From the NCBI GenBank assembly GCA_028706835.1, contig JAQTVL010000112.1:1-10044 (forward strand): a stretch of 10,044 bases of DNA. Direction: 5' to 3'. The translations under genes and the position numbers were made by a program. This document shows, in pieces, positions 1-6,148 of the stretch (the stretch's first letter is position 1; the number at the start of each line of letters is the position of its first letter). Source of the stretch: Phycisphaerae bacterium. GTDB taxonomy: Bacteria > Planctomycetota > Phycisphaerae > JAJVII01. The notes under the pieces were generated by a model. That model saw nothing but the letters and a program-made list of their open reading frames with translations. It searched no databases and was not told the DNA's origin.

Positions 1-1548
1 GCCCAGGTCGATCGCATACATCGCCGGCAGGTCGATCGCGCCCGCTGTTACCCGGGCGCGACGCGGCTCGAAACCGACCACCCACCGCCGCCCGCCGTGG
101 ACCACGCTGGTCGTCCAATACTCCAGCATCCGCTTGGCCAGGCGAACGTCCAGCGAGTCGCCGGCGTCGGGGGCGTAAACAGTGTCCCACGCGATCTCAC
201 CGCCGGCGGGCACCGCGATCTCGCCGTCGGCGCCGTCGATGGCCGGCAGCGGGGTGGCCCGCGAGTCGCAGACGAGATACGCCGCCGAGATCGGCGCCCG
301 CCAATTCTGCCAGGCGATCCGCCCGTCGGCCAGCCTCATCGTGCCGGTGTCGATGAAGTATTCGATGCTGGTGAACGCCCGCCGTTGGCCGCGTTCGAGA
401 TTCAACAGCACCCGCGCATTCTTGTCGCACCAGAACGACGCCGGCAGGATCACGTCGGGGCGGTCGGCGGCGTCGGTGACGATCAGCCTGGGCGTCGGGC
501 GATCGGCAGCGCCGCCCGCGGCGCGGATCGGCTGAATGCTCAACTCGCCGCCGCGATAGGCCGCCACGCACTGCCACTCCTGCCGCCGAACGGGAACTGC
601 CAAGTAGCCGTCCGCCAGACTGCCGCCGTGGATAATCAGTTCCGCGCGGGCCTGCAACTGCCGCGGTTGCGTCGGCCAGATTGCGATGGCGGTCAGCGCC
701 AACCCGAGCACCGCCAGCACCGCCGCGCCAATCGGCCTGCGACGGAAAACGAGGCCGATCGCGACGATGCCAAGGCAACCGGCCAGCAGAATCACCAGTG
801 CAAGCGTGATCGGCCTGCCGGTCGAGCGGGCAGCGTCTTCGGTCCAGACGTGGCGGTAGAACGGCGGCGTCTCGGTCTGCGGCCAGATGAGGGGCGAATC
901 GTCCGGCGGGGCGAAGGTGTCCACCAGTTGAACGTCATGCGCGCCAACCGGCCCGAGGACCTGCATCGCCCGCCCGGTGGCGAGAAACGCGGCGGCGTCG
1001 AGGTCCTTCATGTCCGCGCGGGCCGTGCGGGCGGCGGCAATCCGCATCTGCCGCGGCGGGTCACGGTAGGCCGACTCCGTCGGGCCGGTCGGCCCGTCCA
1101 GCGAACCCGCATAGCCGGCGAAGCTCACGCTCAGTTCGAGCGGAAACTCCGCGCACGAACCGTCCGGCCGGGTCAGGCGGACCACCCACTGTGTCGACGC
1201 GAGTTGCGCGTAGACGGCCACGTCGACGAAGCTCTCACCGCTGGGCGCGGGTGCCGCGGTTGCGCGAAAGGTCGGCCCGGCGTCGGCCGACCGGATGTCG
1301 ACGAACTTCACCGGCCCCGGATCGCGGAACGTCAATCGAAGCGGCGCCCACTGCTGCACCGCCCACTGGCCGCTCAGGCCGGGCGTTGCGGAGACGGTGG
1401 CGTCGGGGCGAGTCTGGGCGAGAACAGGAAATGCAGAGTGCAAAATGCAAAATGCAAATTGGGAAATGAAAAAGGCAAATCGGCGTCGGCCGCGGGAGCG
1501 ACCCGGGCGGCCTGCCTCATTTGCCATTTTGCATTTTGCATTTTGCAT
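1..1548 (-). CDS. Exported/membrane protein of unknown family, C-terminus beyond window
   Basis: The frame is open from the left edge to at least 1548 and gives 516 residues; the stop lies outside the window. I do not recognise the family. From the ATG at 1548, residues 1-23 are basic, ending in RGRRR. Residues 24-44 are hydrophobic and end in PVLA before QTRPD, which looks like a signal peptide cut after A44. A soluble, presumably extracytoplasmic part follows (about 45-245). Two closely spaced transmembrane helices come next (about 247-268 and 273-291, separated by RRRP), then a second soluble part beginning QLQARAELIIHGGSL. The start is uncertain: ATG 1548 has only a weak GGA eight bases upstream, and ATG 1527 has no Shine-Dalgarno. 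Either start overlaps the end of the LarA-like gene, so translational coupling is plausible. The signal-peptide core is coded by one arm of a palindromic repeat (1427-1559). Strong coding character in this frame (for example GQWAVQQWAPLRLTFRDPG) rules out the long opposite-strand frame. Confidence 0.8.
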   Translation of the reverse strand, partial: MQNAKCKMANEAGRPGRSRGRRRFAFFISQFAFCILHSAFPVLAQTRPDATVSATPGLSGQWAVQQWAPLRLTFRDPGPVKFVDIRSADAGPTFRATAAPAPSGESFVDVAVYAQLASTQWVVRLTRPDGSCAEFPLELSVSFAGYAGSLDGPTGPTESAYRDPPRQMRIAAARTARADMKDLDAAAFLATGRAMQVLGPVGAHDVQLVDTFAPPDDSPLIWPQTETPPFYRHVWTEDAARSTGRPITLALVILLAGCLGIVAIGLVFRRRPIGAAVLAVLGLALTAIAIWPTQPRQLQARAELIIHGGSLADGYLAVPVRRQEWQCVAAYRGGELSIQPIRAAGGAADRPTPRLIVTDAADRPDVILPASFWCDKNARVLLNLERGQRRAFTSIEYFIDTGTMRLADGRIAWQNWRAPISAAYLVCDSRATPLPAIDGADGEIAVPAGGEIAWDTVYAPDAGDSLDVRLAKRMLEYWTTSVVHGGRRWVVGFEPRRARVTAGAIDLPAMYAIDLG

Positions 1549-1559
1549 TTTGCATTTCC
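1427..1559. repeat. ATGCAAA-heptamer palindromic element
   Basis: The left arm (1427-1480) and right arm (1519-1559) are imperfect inverted repeats. Both are built from the 7-bp unit GCAAAAT and are bounded by GGAAATGC / GCATTTCC at the outside and GGCAAAT / ATTTGCC at the inside. The 38-bp spacer (1481-1518) is very GC-rich. Its AT-rich composition contrasts sharply with the surroundings. Because the unit is 7 bp, each strand translates as a 7-residue repeat (CKMQNAK one way, an ILHFAF-like string the other). From memory, such peptides recur as annotation artefacts in planctomycete and other environmental genomes, which would make this an interspersed family. The stop of the LarA-like gene lies at the inner edge of the right arm, and the next gene starts inside that arm. 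It could also form a stem in mRNA, but no clear terminator T-tract follows in the minus direction. Confidence 0.9.
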
Positions 1560-2926
1560 CCGCCTTGCAGCGGGTAGCACACCCCGCCGCGCCCGAAGAC
1601 GGTGACGTTGGGCGCCCCGCCCAGCAACTCCCGGGCGCGAGCCCACACCGCCGGCAGGTTATCATAAAGTTCCAGCCCCGGAAAGCGCACGCCTTCCGCC
1701 ACCAGCGTCGGCGCGTAGAGCAGCACGTCGTTTCGGCTGATCGTGCCCAGGCAGAACCGCGCGAAGAACTTCGCCTCGTCGTTCACCTGCGGCAGCAGTC
1801 GGCCGAGCAGGCTGAGCAATCCTTCCCGCCCGGTGAACCGCAGCACGGTCCGCAGCAGCTTGCGGCTGACCGTCCACTTGGGAATCTTCATGCCGTTGGA
1901 GCCGTGGTCGGCCTTGAGCATCGCAACGATGACGCCGCCGTCGCGGGCGGCGAACAGCGTGTTGGCGATGCACTTGAAGCCCTGCCACAGGTCGTATTCC
2001 AGCGGGAACGAATTGGCGACCAGCAGGTCCGCCAGGCCGGGCAACGCCACGCCGAACCGCCGGCTGCCCTGCGCCGCCAGCGCCCGCTGCGCCGCGATCG
2101 GCTCGCCAGCCGACACCGCGATCGGCTGATGGCGCTCGTCGAGCATCAGTTGCACGGCGAACGTGACGCCGTCGAGGAATTCGCCGAGCCGGTCGATCTC
2201 CTGGCGCATCGGGTTGCTGCCCGCCGGCAGGCCGACGAGCTGCCGGAACCGGGACGTGCCCGCGAGGTGCAGCTTCTTGATCGTCGCCAGCGACGACAGG
2301 CCGGGGAACAGCATCTTCAGCCCGCCGGCGAAACCGGCCTGCAAGTGGGCGCTCACCGAGCCGATGAGAATCCGCAGGTCGGCGTCGGCCACGCGGGCGG
2401 ACAGGTGGATGGACGTGTGGTTCCGGGTGACGCCGAGGTAGCGGTACTGCGACGGGTCGCGGTAGGGGTTGTTGAAGCACGCGAACCGGGCGGCGAGCGC
2501 CGGGCCAACCTTTTCCGCCATCTGCTCGCGGCTCATCGGCTGGTGCGTGCCGCCGGCGAAGTGCAGTTCGATCTGGCTGTCGGCGATCTGCCTGCCCGCC
2601 CCAAGATGATCGAGCACGACGGGCAGCACGTCGGCTGCCGGCGTGTGGCGGGTGTTGTCGTCGACGACGATGGCGACGCGGGCGGGTTGGCCGTCGGCCC
2701 GCGACAGGCTTCGGGCGATCTGCCGCAGCGGCGGCAGGCCGAGCGGGTTGGCGAGTTGCGCATCGAGCAACTCGCCCAGCGGCTGGGCAAGCCCGTCCAT
2801 CGGCGCAGGCCGGGCGTCGAAGGCCGCCCAATCCGCGGGCAGGCCGAGGTCCAACTCGGCGTCGCCCCAGGGGACGCGGATCGGCTGGCCGGTTCGCCAG
2901 TTCAATTCAGCGGCGGATAGAGTCAT
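1517..2926 (-). CDS. larA: Nickel-dependent lactate racemase (LarA) family protein
   Basis: 469 residues from ATG 2926, chosen because the methyltransferase ends 5 bases upstream and AGGAAG lies 11 bases before the ATG. LarA enzymes racemise or epimerise 2-hydroxyacids at a tethered nickel-pincer cofactor (pyridinium-3-thioamide-5-thiocarboxylic acid mononucleotide). The signature positions of Lactobacillus plantarum LarA are all visible: DDNTR 89-93 (R93), GGTH with H128, SAHLQAGFAGGLK with H194 and cofactor lysine K204, H220 sixteen residues after K204, and Q315 and K318 in DLWQGFK. From H128 onward the offset to the reference numbering is a constant 20, so the active site looks intact. Length is slightly above the usual 420-430. 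The last 12 residues (MQNAKCKMQNGK) are coded by a palindromic repeat and are probably not ancestral. The cofactor genes larB, larC and larE are not in the window. LarA homologues act on varied hydroxyacids, so the substrate is not settled. Confidence 0.88.
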   Translation of the reverse strand: MTLSAAELNWRTGQPIRVPWGDAELDLGLPADWAAFDARPAPMDGLAQPLGELLDAQLANPLGLPPLRQIARSLSRADGQPARVAIVVDDNTRHTPAADVLPVVLDHLGAGRQIADSQIELHFAGGTHQPMSREQMAEKVGPALAARFACFNNPYRDPSQYRYLGVTRNHTSIHLSARVADADLRILIGSVSAHLQAGFAGGLKMLFPGLSSLATIKKLHLAGTSRFRQLVGLPAGSNPMRQEIDRLGEFLDGVTFAVQLMLDERHQPIAVSAGEPIAAQRALAAQGSRRFGVALPGLADLLVANSFPLEYDLWQGFKCIANTLFAARDGGVIVAMLKADHGSNGMKIPKWTVSRKLLRTVLRFTGREGLLSLLGRLLPQVNDEAKFFARFCLGTISRNDVLLYAPTLVAEGVRFPGLELYDNLPAVWARARELLGGAPNVTVFGRGGVCYPLQGGEMQNAKCKMQNGK

Positions 2927-2931
2927 GCGTT

Positions 2932-3774
2932 TCAGTTCTTCCTGCACACCAGCACGTCGTAGACGCCCAGCGGCTCGGTGAACACGTGGTCGGTGGCGAT
3001 GCCGGAGTCGGCGAGCAGTTTGCGGACGCAGTCGGCGCTGCGGTGGATCATGTGCAGGTCGAACACCCGGCGGAAGAACCGGTCCGTGCCGTGTCGGCGG
3101 GTCAGGCTGTTGGCGATGAGCTGCCCGCCCGGCGGCATCACCTCGCTGATCGCCTTGACGATGTCGCTCACGATCGCGTCGGGCAGGTATTCCAGGATGC
3201 CGATCATCTTGACGATGTGCGGCTGGGCCGGGCACAGCGTGCGGTAATCCTTGACGTTGCCGTGGATGAACTGCACGCGGGCGTCGAGTTCCTTGGACTT
3301 CGCCAGGTCGCGGCCGAACTCGAAGCTGTCGGGGTTTAGGTCCATCAGGTAGGCGTGGCAATCCTTGTGCTCGGACCGATCCATCGCATCGAGCACGATC
3401 ATGCCCGGCCCGGCCCCGAGGCAGACGATGTTCGTCCGCTGGCCGGCCCGGTCGCGGATCATCCGCGACATGATCTCGACGCACAGCTTGCGGCGGTTGC
3501 GGAGTGCGATCGGCATCGAGCCGAGCTTGATAAGGAACCGGTCGGCGATCTGCGGCGGCATGTCGTCGCGATACGACAGCACCATCGACTTCCACCCGCC
3601 GGGGTCGGACCAGGAGGCCTCGGCCATCTCGCTCTTGGTGATCCGCAGCACCCAGCGGATGAACCCGGACGGCAGCACGAAATTGACCAGAGGATCGGTG
3701 ACGGCCTTCTTGAACACCTTGCCGACGGGGCCGATCCGCTCGTAGTCCAGTTGCGTCAGGCCATCGGTGTTCAT
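2932..3774 (-). CDS. Class I SAM-dependent methyltransferase
   Basis: 280 residues from ATG 3774, preceded by AAAGGA nine bases upstream. The frame is open to an ATG at 3903, but that start overlaps the likely -35 box, and the extra 43 residues lie in the leader. The Rossmann methyltransferase motifs are clear: motif I VCLGAGPGM (117-125), the acidic end of strand 2 in LMDLNP (D145), GNVKDY (172-177), and the strand-4 region IGILEYLPD (191-199) followed by PPGGQLIAN. The first 110 residues are an additional mostly helical domain (FIRWVLRITKSEMAEASW, then a SMVLSYRDDMPPQIADRF segment). This places it among larger, less characterised methyltransferases rather than a minimal one. No signal peptide is seen, so it is cytoplasmic. 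The acceptor substrate cannot be named. It is first in a probable three-gene operon with the LarA homologue (5-base gap), so both may act on one small-molecule pathway; that link is inference. Confidence 0.85.
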   Translation of the reverse strand: MNTDGLTQLDYERIGPVGKVFKKAVTDPLVNFVLPSGFIRWVLRITKSEMAEASWSDPGGWKSMVLSYRDDMPPQIADRFLIKLGSMPIALRNRRKLCVEIMSRMIRDRAGQRTNIVCLGAGPGMIVLDAMDRSEHKDCHAYLMDLNPDSFEFGRDLAKSKELDARVQFIHGNVKDYRTLCPAQPHIVKMIGILEYLPDAIVSDIVKAISEVMPPGGQLIANSLTRRHGTDRFFRRVFDLHMIHRSADCVRKLLADSGIATDHVFTEPLGVYDVLVCRKN

Positions 3775-3873
3775 GCGGGGAATTCCTTTACGCCGCGAGC
3801 GCAGATTCGCGGGCAGGGCAAGCGTCTGAAACTGCTCTGTTAGTTGAAAACAACGCCGCCACGCGCAGTGTTG

Positions 3874-3902
3874 TTTATAAACCGGCCCGCCTGAATTGTC
3901 CA
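3874..3902 (-). promoter_or_regulatory. Sigma70-type promoter for methyltransferase operon
   Basis: On the minus strand, TGGACA (3902-3897) and TATAAA (3879-3874) are separated by exactly 17 bases, and each matches the housekeeping consensus at five of six positions. The predicted transcript starts near 3867 and gives a leader of about 90 bases before ATG 3774. It stands out in GC-rich DNA. Confidence 0.6.
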
Positions 3903-3926
3903 TGAAGATCGACCGGGCGCAGCCCC

Positions 3927-4014
3927 GTTTAGCCGCACGACCGAAGGTCGGCGATTGGGGCGTCCGGCGTGGATTGGGCGTTCCAAGCGCCGACCTTCGG
4001 TCGTGCGGCTAAAC
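3927..4014. repeat. 27-bp perfect inverted repeat, REPIN-like
   Basis: Arms 3927-3953 and 3988-4014 are exact reverse complements (27 of 27), flanked by GTTTAGCC / GGCTAAAC and separated by 34 bases. Each arm contains its own small hairpin, CGACC-GAA-GGTCG, so the element is two hairpins in inverted orientation. This is the architecture of a REP doublet (REPIN). The spacer holds an imperfect direct repeat (GATTGGGGCGTCC, GATTGGGCGTTCC). There is no T-tract, so it is not an obvious terminator. It lies just upstream of the methyltransferase promoter. Confidence 0.85.
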
Positions 4015-4020
4015 AAGGGA

Positions 4021-4061
4021 GCGGGGCGTATGGTCTATGACGAAGCAGCGATACGCCCCGC
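4021..4061. repeat. 11-bp perfect stem-loop
   Basis: GCGGGGCGTAT (4021-4031) pairs fully with ATACGCCCCGC (4051-4061) around a 19-base loop. CTCGTTTT follows on the plus strand, so it resembles a weak plus-strand terminator, but no gene ends just upstream. It lies 6 bases after the 27-bp inverted repeat and may belong to the same composite element. Confidence 0.6.
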
Positions 4062-4212
4062 CTCGTTTTCCGCATTCCCTGTTGCGCCCGCCCGCGGGGG
4101 GATCAGAGCGGCATCGGGACGGGGCGGGTCCGACCAGCAAGACGAATGCGATGTCTCGGATCCGCCACAGAATCTTGGCGCACTCCATCCAAATCTGCAC
4201 CCTAACACTTAC

Positions 4213-4240
4213 TTGACAACTCAAAAACCTGTGCTATTAC
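4213..4240 (+). promoter_or_regulatory. Possible promoter in the gene-free spacer
   Basis: A perfect TTGACA (4213-4218) is followed after 16 bases by TATTAC (4235-4240, four of six matches), in a locally AT-richer stretch. No coding region follows on the plus strand before 6149. If real, it would drive a non-coding transcript across the AACCTT modules. This is a weak call. Confidence 0.25.
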
Positions 4241-4348
4241 TTCAGACTGGTTTGCTCGGCTGGGGCCTGAACCGCGGGACAGGCCGGGGGCGAGCCGTTG
4301 GCTGGGGGACGAGTCTGGGGCGGGCGGGACGTGCGCAACAAACACGGT

Positions 4349-4475
4349 GTAACCTTGAAACCTTCATCGCAAGCGTCTATTTTACAAGCACTTAGGAAGG
4401 TTTAAAAATAACTTCAAGTAACCTTGCCGCAACCTTGCTGTAACACGTTGTCAGACAGATGGTTAGGGAAGGTTT
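4349..4475. promoter_or_regulatory. Two tandem AACCTT/AAGGTT modules (iteron-like)
   Basis: Six copies of one hexamer fall within 124 bases. AACCTT occurs at 4351, 4359, 4420 and 4431, and its reverse complement AAGGTT at 4397 and 4469. They form two equivalent modules, each with two direct copies and then an inverted copy exactly 38 bases after the second. Context is partly conserved: GTAACCTTG opens both modules, and TTAGG(G)AAGGTTT closes both. The modules are offset by 70-72 bases, and the sequence between is AT-rich (for example around 4376-4420). The pattern fits a multi-site protein-binding region. No DnaA-type box (TTATCCACA) was found, so calling it a replication origin is not supported. 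Confidence 0.6.
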
Positions 4476-4655
4476 CATCCCCGCTGCCAGTGCCACCCGA
4501 ACGGACTTCGCGATTGCCCTGGGGCTGCGTGGGACCGACTGGCCTGGGTCGGTCGCCAGCGGGGCATCGTGTCCCCGAATTAAAGGGCGGGGTCGGCCGG
4601 CATGTGATGGGGCGGGCGGGGGTTGCCGCGGAAATTCATAGTTAGTGGACGCTAT

Positions 4656-4671
4656 TGTTCCACGTGGAACA
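4656..4671. promoter_or_regulatory. parS-type site 1 (ParB-binding palindrome)
   Basis: TGTTCCACGTGGAACA is a perfect 16-bp palindrome. It fits the bacterial chromosomal parS consensus TGTTNCACGTGNAACA and is the variant known from pseudomonads. ParB (Spo0J) loads there and spreads to organise segregation near the replication origin. It lies in a gene-free spacer. Confidence 0.8.
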
Positions 4672-4719
4672 TTGCGGGCCGGGGGGACAGAACGGACCCC
4701 CACCGCGGCTGAACCCGCA

Positions 4720-4742
4720 CCTCCCCCGCTGCGCGGGAGAGG
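4720..4742. repeat. GC-rich hairpin between the parS sites
   Basis: CCTCCCCCGC (4720-4729) pairs with GCGGGAGAGG (4733-4742), nine of ten positions, around a TGC loop. It lies between the two parS-type palindromes. No T-tract follows, so its role is unclear. Confidence 0.5.
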
Positions 4743-4756
4743 CGTGATACGAGGAT

Positions 4757-4772
4757 TGTTCCACGTGGAACA
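4757..4772. promoter_or_regulatory. parS-type site 2 (ParB-binding palindrome)
   Basis: A second exact TGTTCCACGTGGAACA, 101 bp from the first. Identity with site 1 extends to 19 bp (ATTGTTCCACGTGGAACAT), and GGGG occurs a few bases downstream at both. Chance repetition of a 16-bp palindrome at this distance is very unlikely. Confidence 0.8.
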
Positions 4773-4799
4773 TCGGTCGGGGAACCCCTCTCCCTTGCT

Positions 4800-4818
4800 C
4801 CCTCCCCCAAGGGGAGGG
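4800..4818. repeat. CCCTCCCC/GGGGAGGG hairpin
   Basis: An 8-bp perfect stem (4800-4807 with 4811-4818) around CAA, preceded by a pyrimidine-rich run from 4785. It lies just beyond the propeller gene's terminator on the minus strand and could be a second barrier to read-through or part of a dispersed repeat. Confidence 0.5.
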
Positions 4819-4820
4819 AA

Positions 4821-4855
4821 AGAAGAAGAAGCCCAGGGACGGCAGTCCCTGGGCT
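4821..4855 (-). terminator. Intrinsic terminator of the beta-propeller gene
   Basis: An 11-bp perfect stem, AGCCCAGGGAC (4830-4840) with GTCCCTGGGCT (4845-4855), closes on a 4-base loop. Read on the minus strand it is followed by a T-rich run (TTCTTCTTCTTT, 4829 downwards). It begins about 40 bases past the stop codon of the gene at 5993-4896. Confidence 0.75.
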
Positions 4856-4895
4856 TTGACGATTGCGAAAGGGGGAATCCGGCGCACACGCGACC

Positions 4896-5993
4896 TTACA
4901 GCGTCAGCGCCCACAGGCAGCCGCTGTTCTTCGGGTTGTCGGTTTCGCCGACGAAGAACCGGCCGTCCTGGTAGGTCAGGTCGTGGGGGCGGTAGCAGGT
5001 GCGATCTTTGGTGGCGACCTGGCCGAGGAACTCGACGGCCCGCGTCTTGACGTCCAGCGCGAACAGCGACACGTCCCAGCGGTCGCCGCCGATGCCGTAG
5101 AGCCGGCCGTCGGGGCCGAACACCAGGCCGGGCAGCCGATTGTGCGGCGTTGGGCGGGCCAGGTAGGTCACCTTCTTCGTCTTCGGGTCGATGGTATAGA
5201 TTTCGCCCATGCCGCTGCCGACATAGATCAGCCCGTCCGGGCCGGTAAGCATCGTGTCGACCGGGCCGGCGCCGATGTACATGAGGTTGCTGGCCTGCAT
5301 GGACGTGGGCATGCGGCAGGTCTCGGGGAAATCGAAGGTGTCCGTGTCGGGGTCGTAGCGGAAGAACGCATGTATGTGGCAGCTATGCGTGCCCCAGACG
5401 CCGCCGTCGTTGTCGATGGCCGGGATGTGGACGATCGACTCGGTCGGGATGTTCCGCTTCGTCTTGCCGGTCTTCAGGTCTGTCACGGTGAAGCCCAGCG
5501 CCGGCAGGGTGAACGAATACATCATCTGCCGGCCGGCGTCGTACGCGGTGGCCTGGATGTAGCTGCCCGGCGACGGCCGGCCGAGTTCGTGATACTTCTC
5601 GGTCTTCAGGTCGAACCGCATGATGCGGGCGCCCTTGCCGGTCACGATCTTGCCCAGCGGCGACAGCGTCGCCAACCCGAAATACAGGCTGTGCCGCTTG
5701 CGGTCCAGCCACAGGCCCCGGTGGATTTTCACGTCGTCGGGCTCAGCCACCTTCTGGAATTTCAGGCTGCGGAACTTGTGGGTCGCGGTGTTGAACTCGT
5801 AGAGCAGGTCGCCGCCGGAGTTGGTGGTGCCGCACCACAGCTTGCCCAGCCCCTCGCCGGGGCACAGCGACGTGATCGAGTAGCGCCGCTTGCGGACCTC
5901 GGCCCGCAGCCGCGGGTCCGCCGCGATTTCTTCGTCCGACTGCGCGTGCCCGTCCAGCACCATGTCCTTGATAACAAAATACTCAACCTTCAT
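4896..5993 (-). CDS. Seven-bladed beta-propeller protein (SMP-30/YVTN-like)
   Basis: 365 residues from ATG 5993, with AGGAG five bases upstream. The sequence shows seven blade-like repeats, each an aromatic/hydrophobic strand followed by a strand ending in a D-x-(K/T)T-x-K-like turn. They begin near LWCGTT (52), LYFGLA (103), MMYSFT (157), VWGTHS (199), IYVGSG (256), LYGIGG (298) and FFVGET (346). YEFNTATHKF, MRFDLKTEKY, YTIDPKTKKV and FALDVKTRAV are the repeated turn segments. Such propellers occur in SMP-30/gluconolactonase-like lactonases, quinoprotein-like enzymes and ligand-binding proteins. I see no motif that picks one, so an enzymatic role is not claimed. The first 40 residues (KVEYFVIKDMVLDGHAQSDEEIAADPRLRAE region) precede the blades and hold no signal peptide, so it is probably cytoplasmic. 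It is a single-gene unit divergent from the URO-D-like gene, with its own terminator. Confidence 0.85.
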   Translation of the reverse strand: MKVEYFVIKDMVLDGHAQSDEEIAADPRLRAEVRKRRYSITSLCPGEGLGKLWCGTTNSGGDLLYEFNTATHKFRSLKFQKVAEPDDVKIHRGLWLDRKRHSLYFGLATLSPLGKIVTGKGARIMRFDLKTEKYHELGRPSPGSYIQATAYDAGRQMMYSFTLPALGFTVTDLKTGKTKRNIPTESIVHIPAIDNDGGVWGTHSCHIHAFFRYDPDTDTFDFPETCRMPTSMQASNLMYIGAGPVDTMLTGPDGLIYVGSGMGEIYTIDPKTKKVTYLARPTPHNRLPGLVFGPDGRLYGIGGDRWDVSLFALDVKTRAVEFLGQVATKDRTCYRPHDLTYQDGRFFVGETDNPKNSGCLWALTL

Positions 5994-6091
5994 GATATCT
6001 CCTGAGGAACAGGGGGCCTGCGAACGTAAAGTACCTTAATCTATCAGATCGCCCAACCCCCGCAAGCACGAAACGAATCGCTCACCCGCTC

Positions 6092-6121
6092 TTGCACAAC
6101 CGCACGGCCGGGCGGTATCCT
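6092..6121 (+). promoter_or_regulatory. Weak candidate promoter for URO-D-like operon
   Basis: TTGCAC (6092-6097) and TATCCT (6116-6121) are 18 bases apart in the 155-bp divergent spacer and would give a leader of about 20 bases. Matches to consensus are only three and four of six, so this is tentative. Confidence 0.25.
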
Positions 6122-6148
6122 TCGATCCGTCGGTCAGGAGGCCAACGC

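Noticed and set aside
1427..1559. CRISPR array
   Set aside because: The repeats are a contiguous 7-bp unit in inverted arms with no spacers.
97..1605. Long plus-strand open frame of 502 codons
   Set aside because: Arg/Gly/Pro/Ala-rich translation without fold-like pattern; the antisense frame gives a sensible membrane protein. It is a GC-bias shadow.
1295..2920. Plus-strand open frame of 541 codons
   Set aside because: Lies opposite the LarA homologue, whose catalytic motifs are explicit on the minus strand.
1517..3595. Single 692-residue minus-strand protein
   Set aside because: Its first 223 residues are the methyltransferase gene read out of frame; only the part from 2926 is a real gene. 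It is not a fusion.
4349..4640. Chromosomal replication origin (oriC)
   Set aside because: No DnaA-box consensus and no dnaA/dnaN gene nearby; iterated boxes and parS alone are not enough.
3955..4889. Small open frames in the central spacer on both strands
   Set aside because: They cross inverted repeats, parS-type sites and hairpins, and show no domain-like sequence or convincing ribosome-binding site.
4863..6005. Plus-strand open frame of 380 codons
   Set aside because: Shadow of the beta-propeller gene, whose seven repeats are clear on the minus strand.
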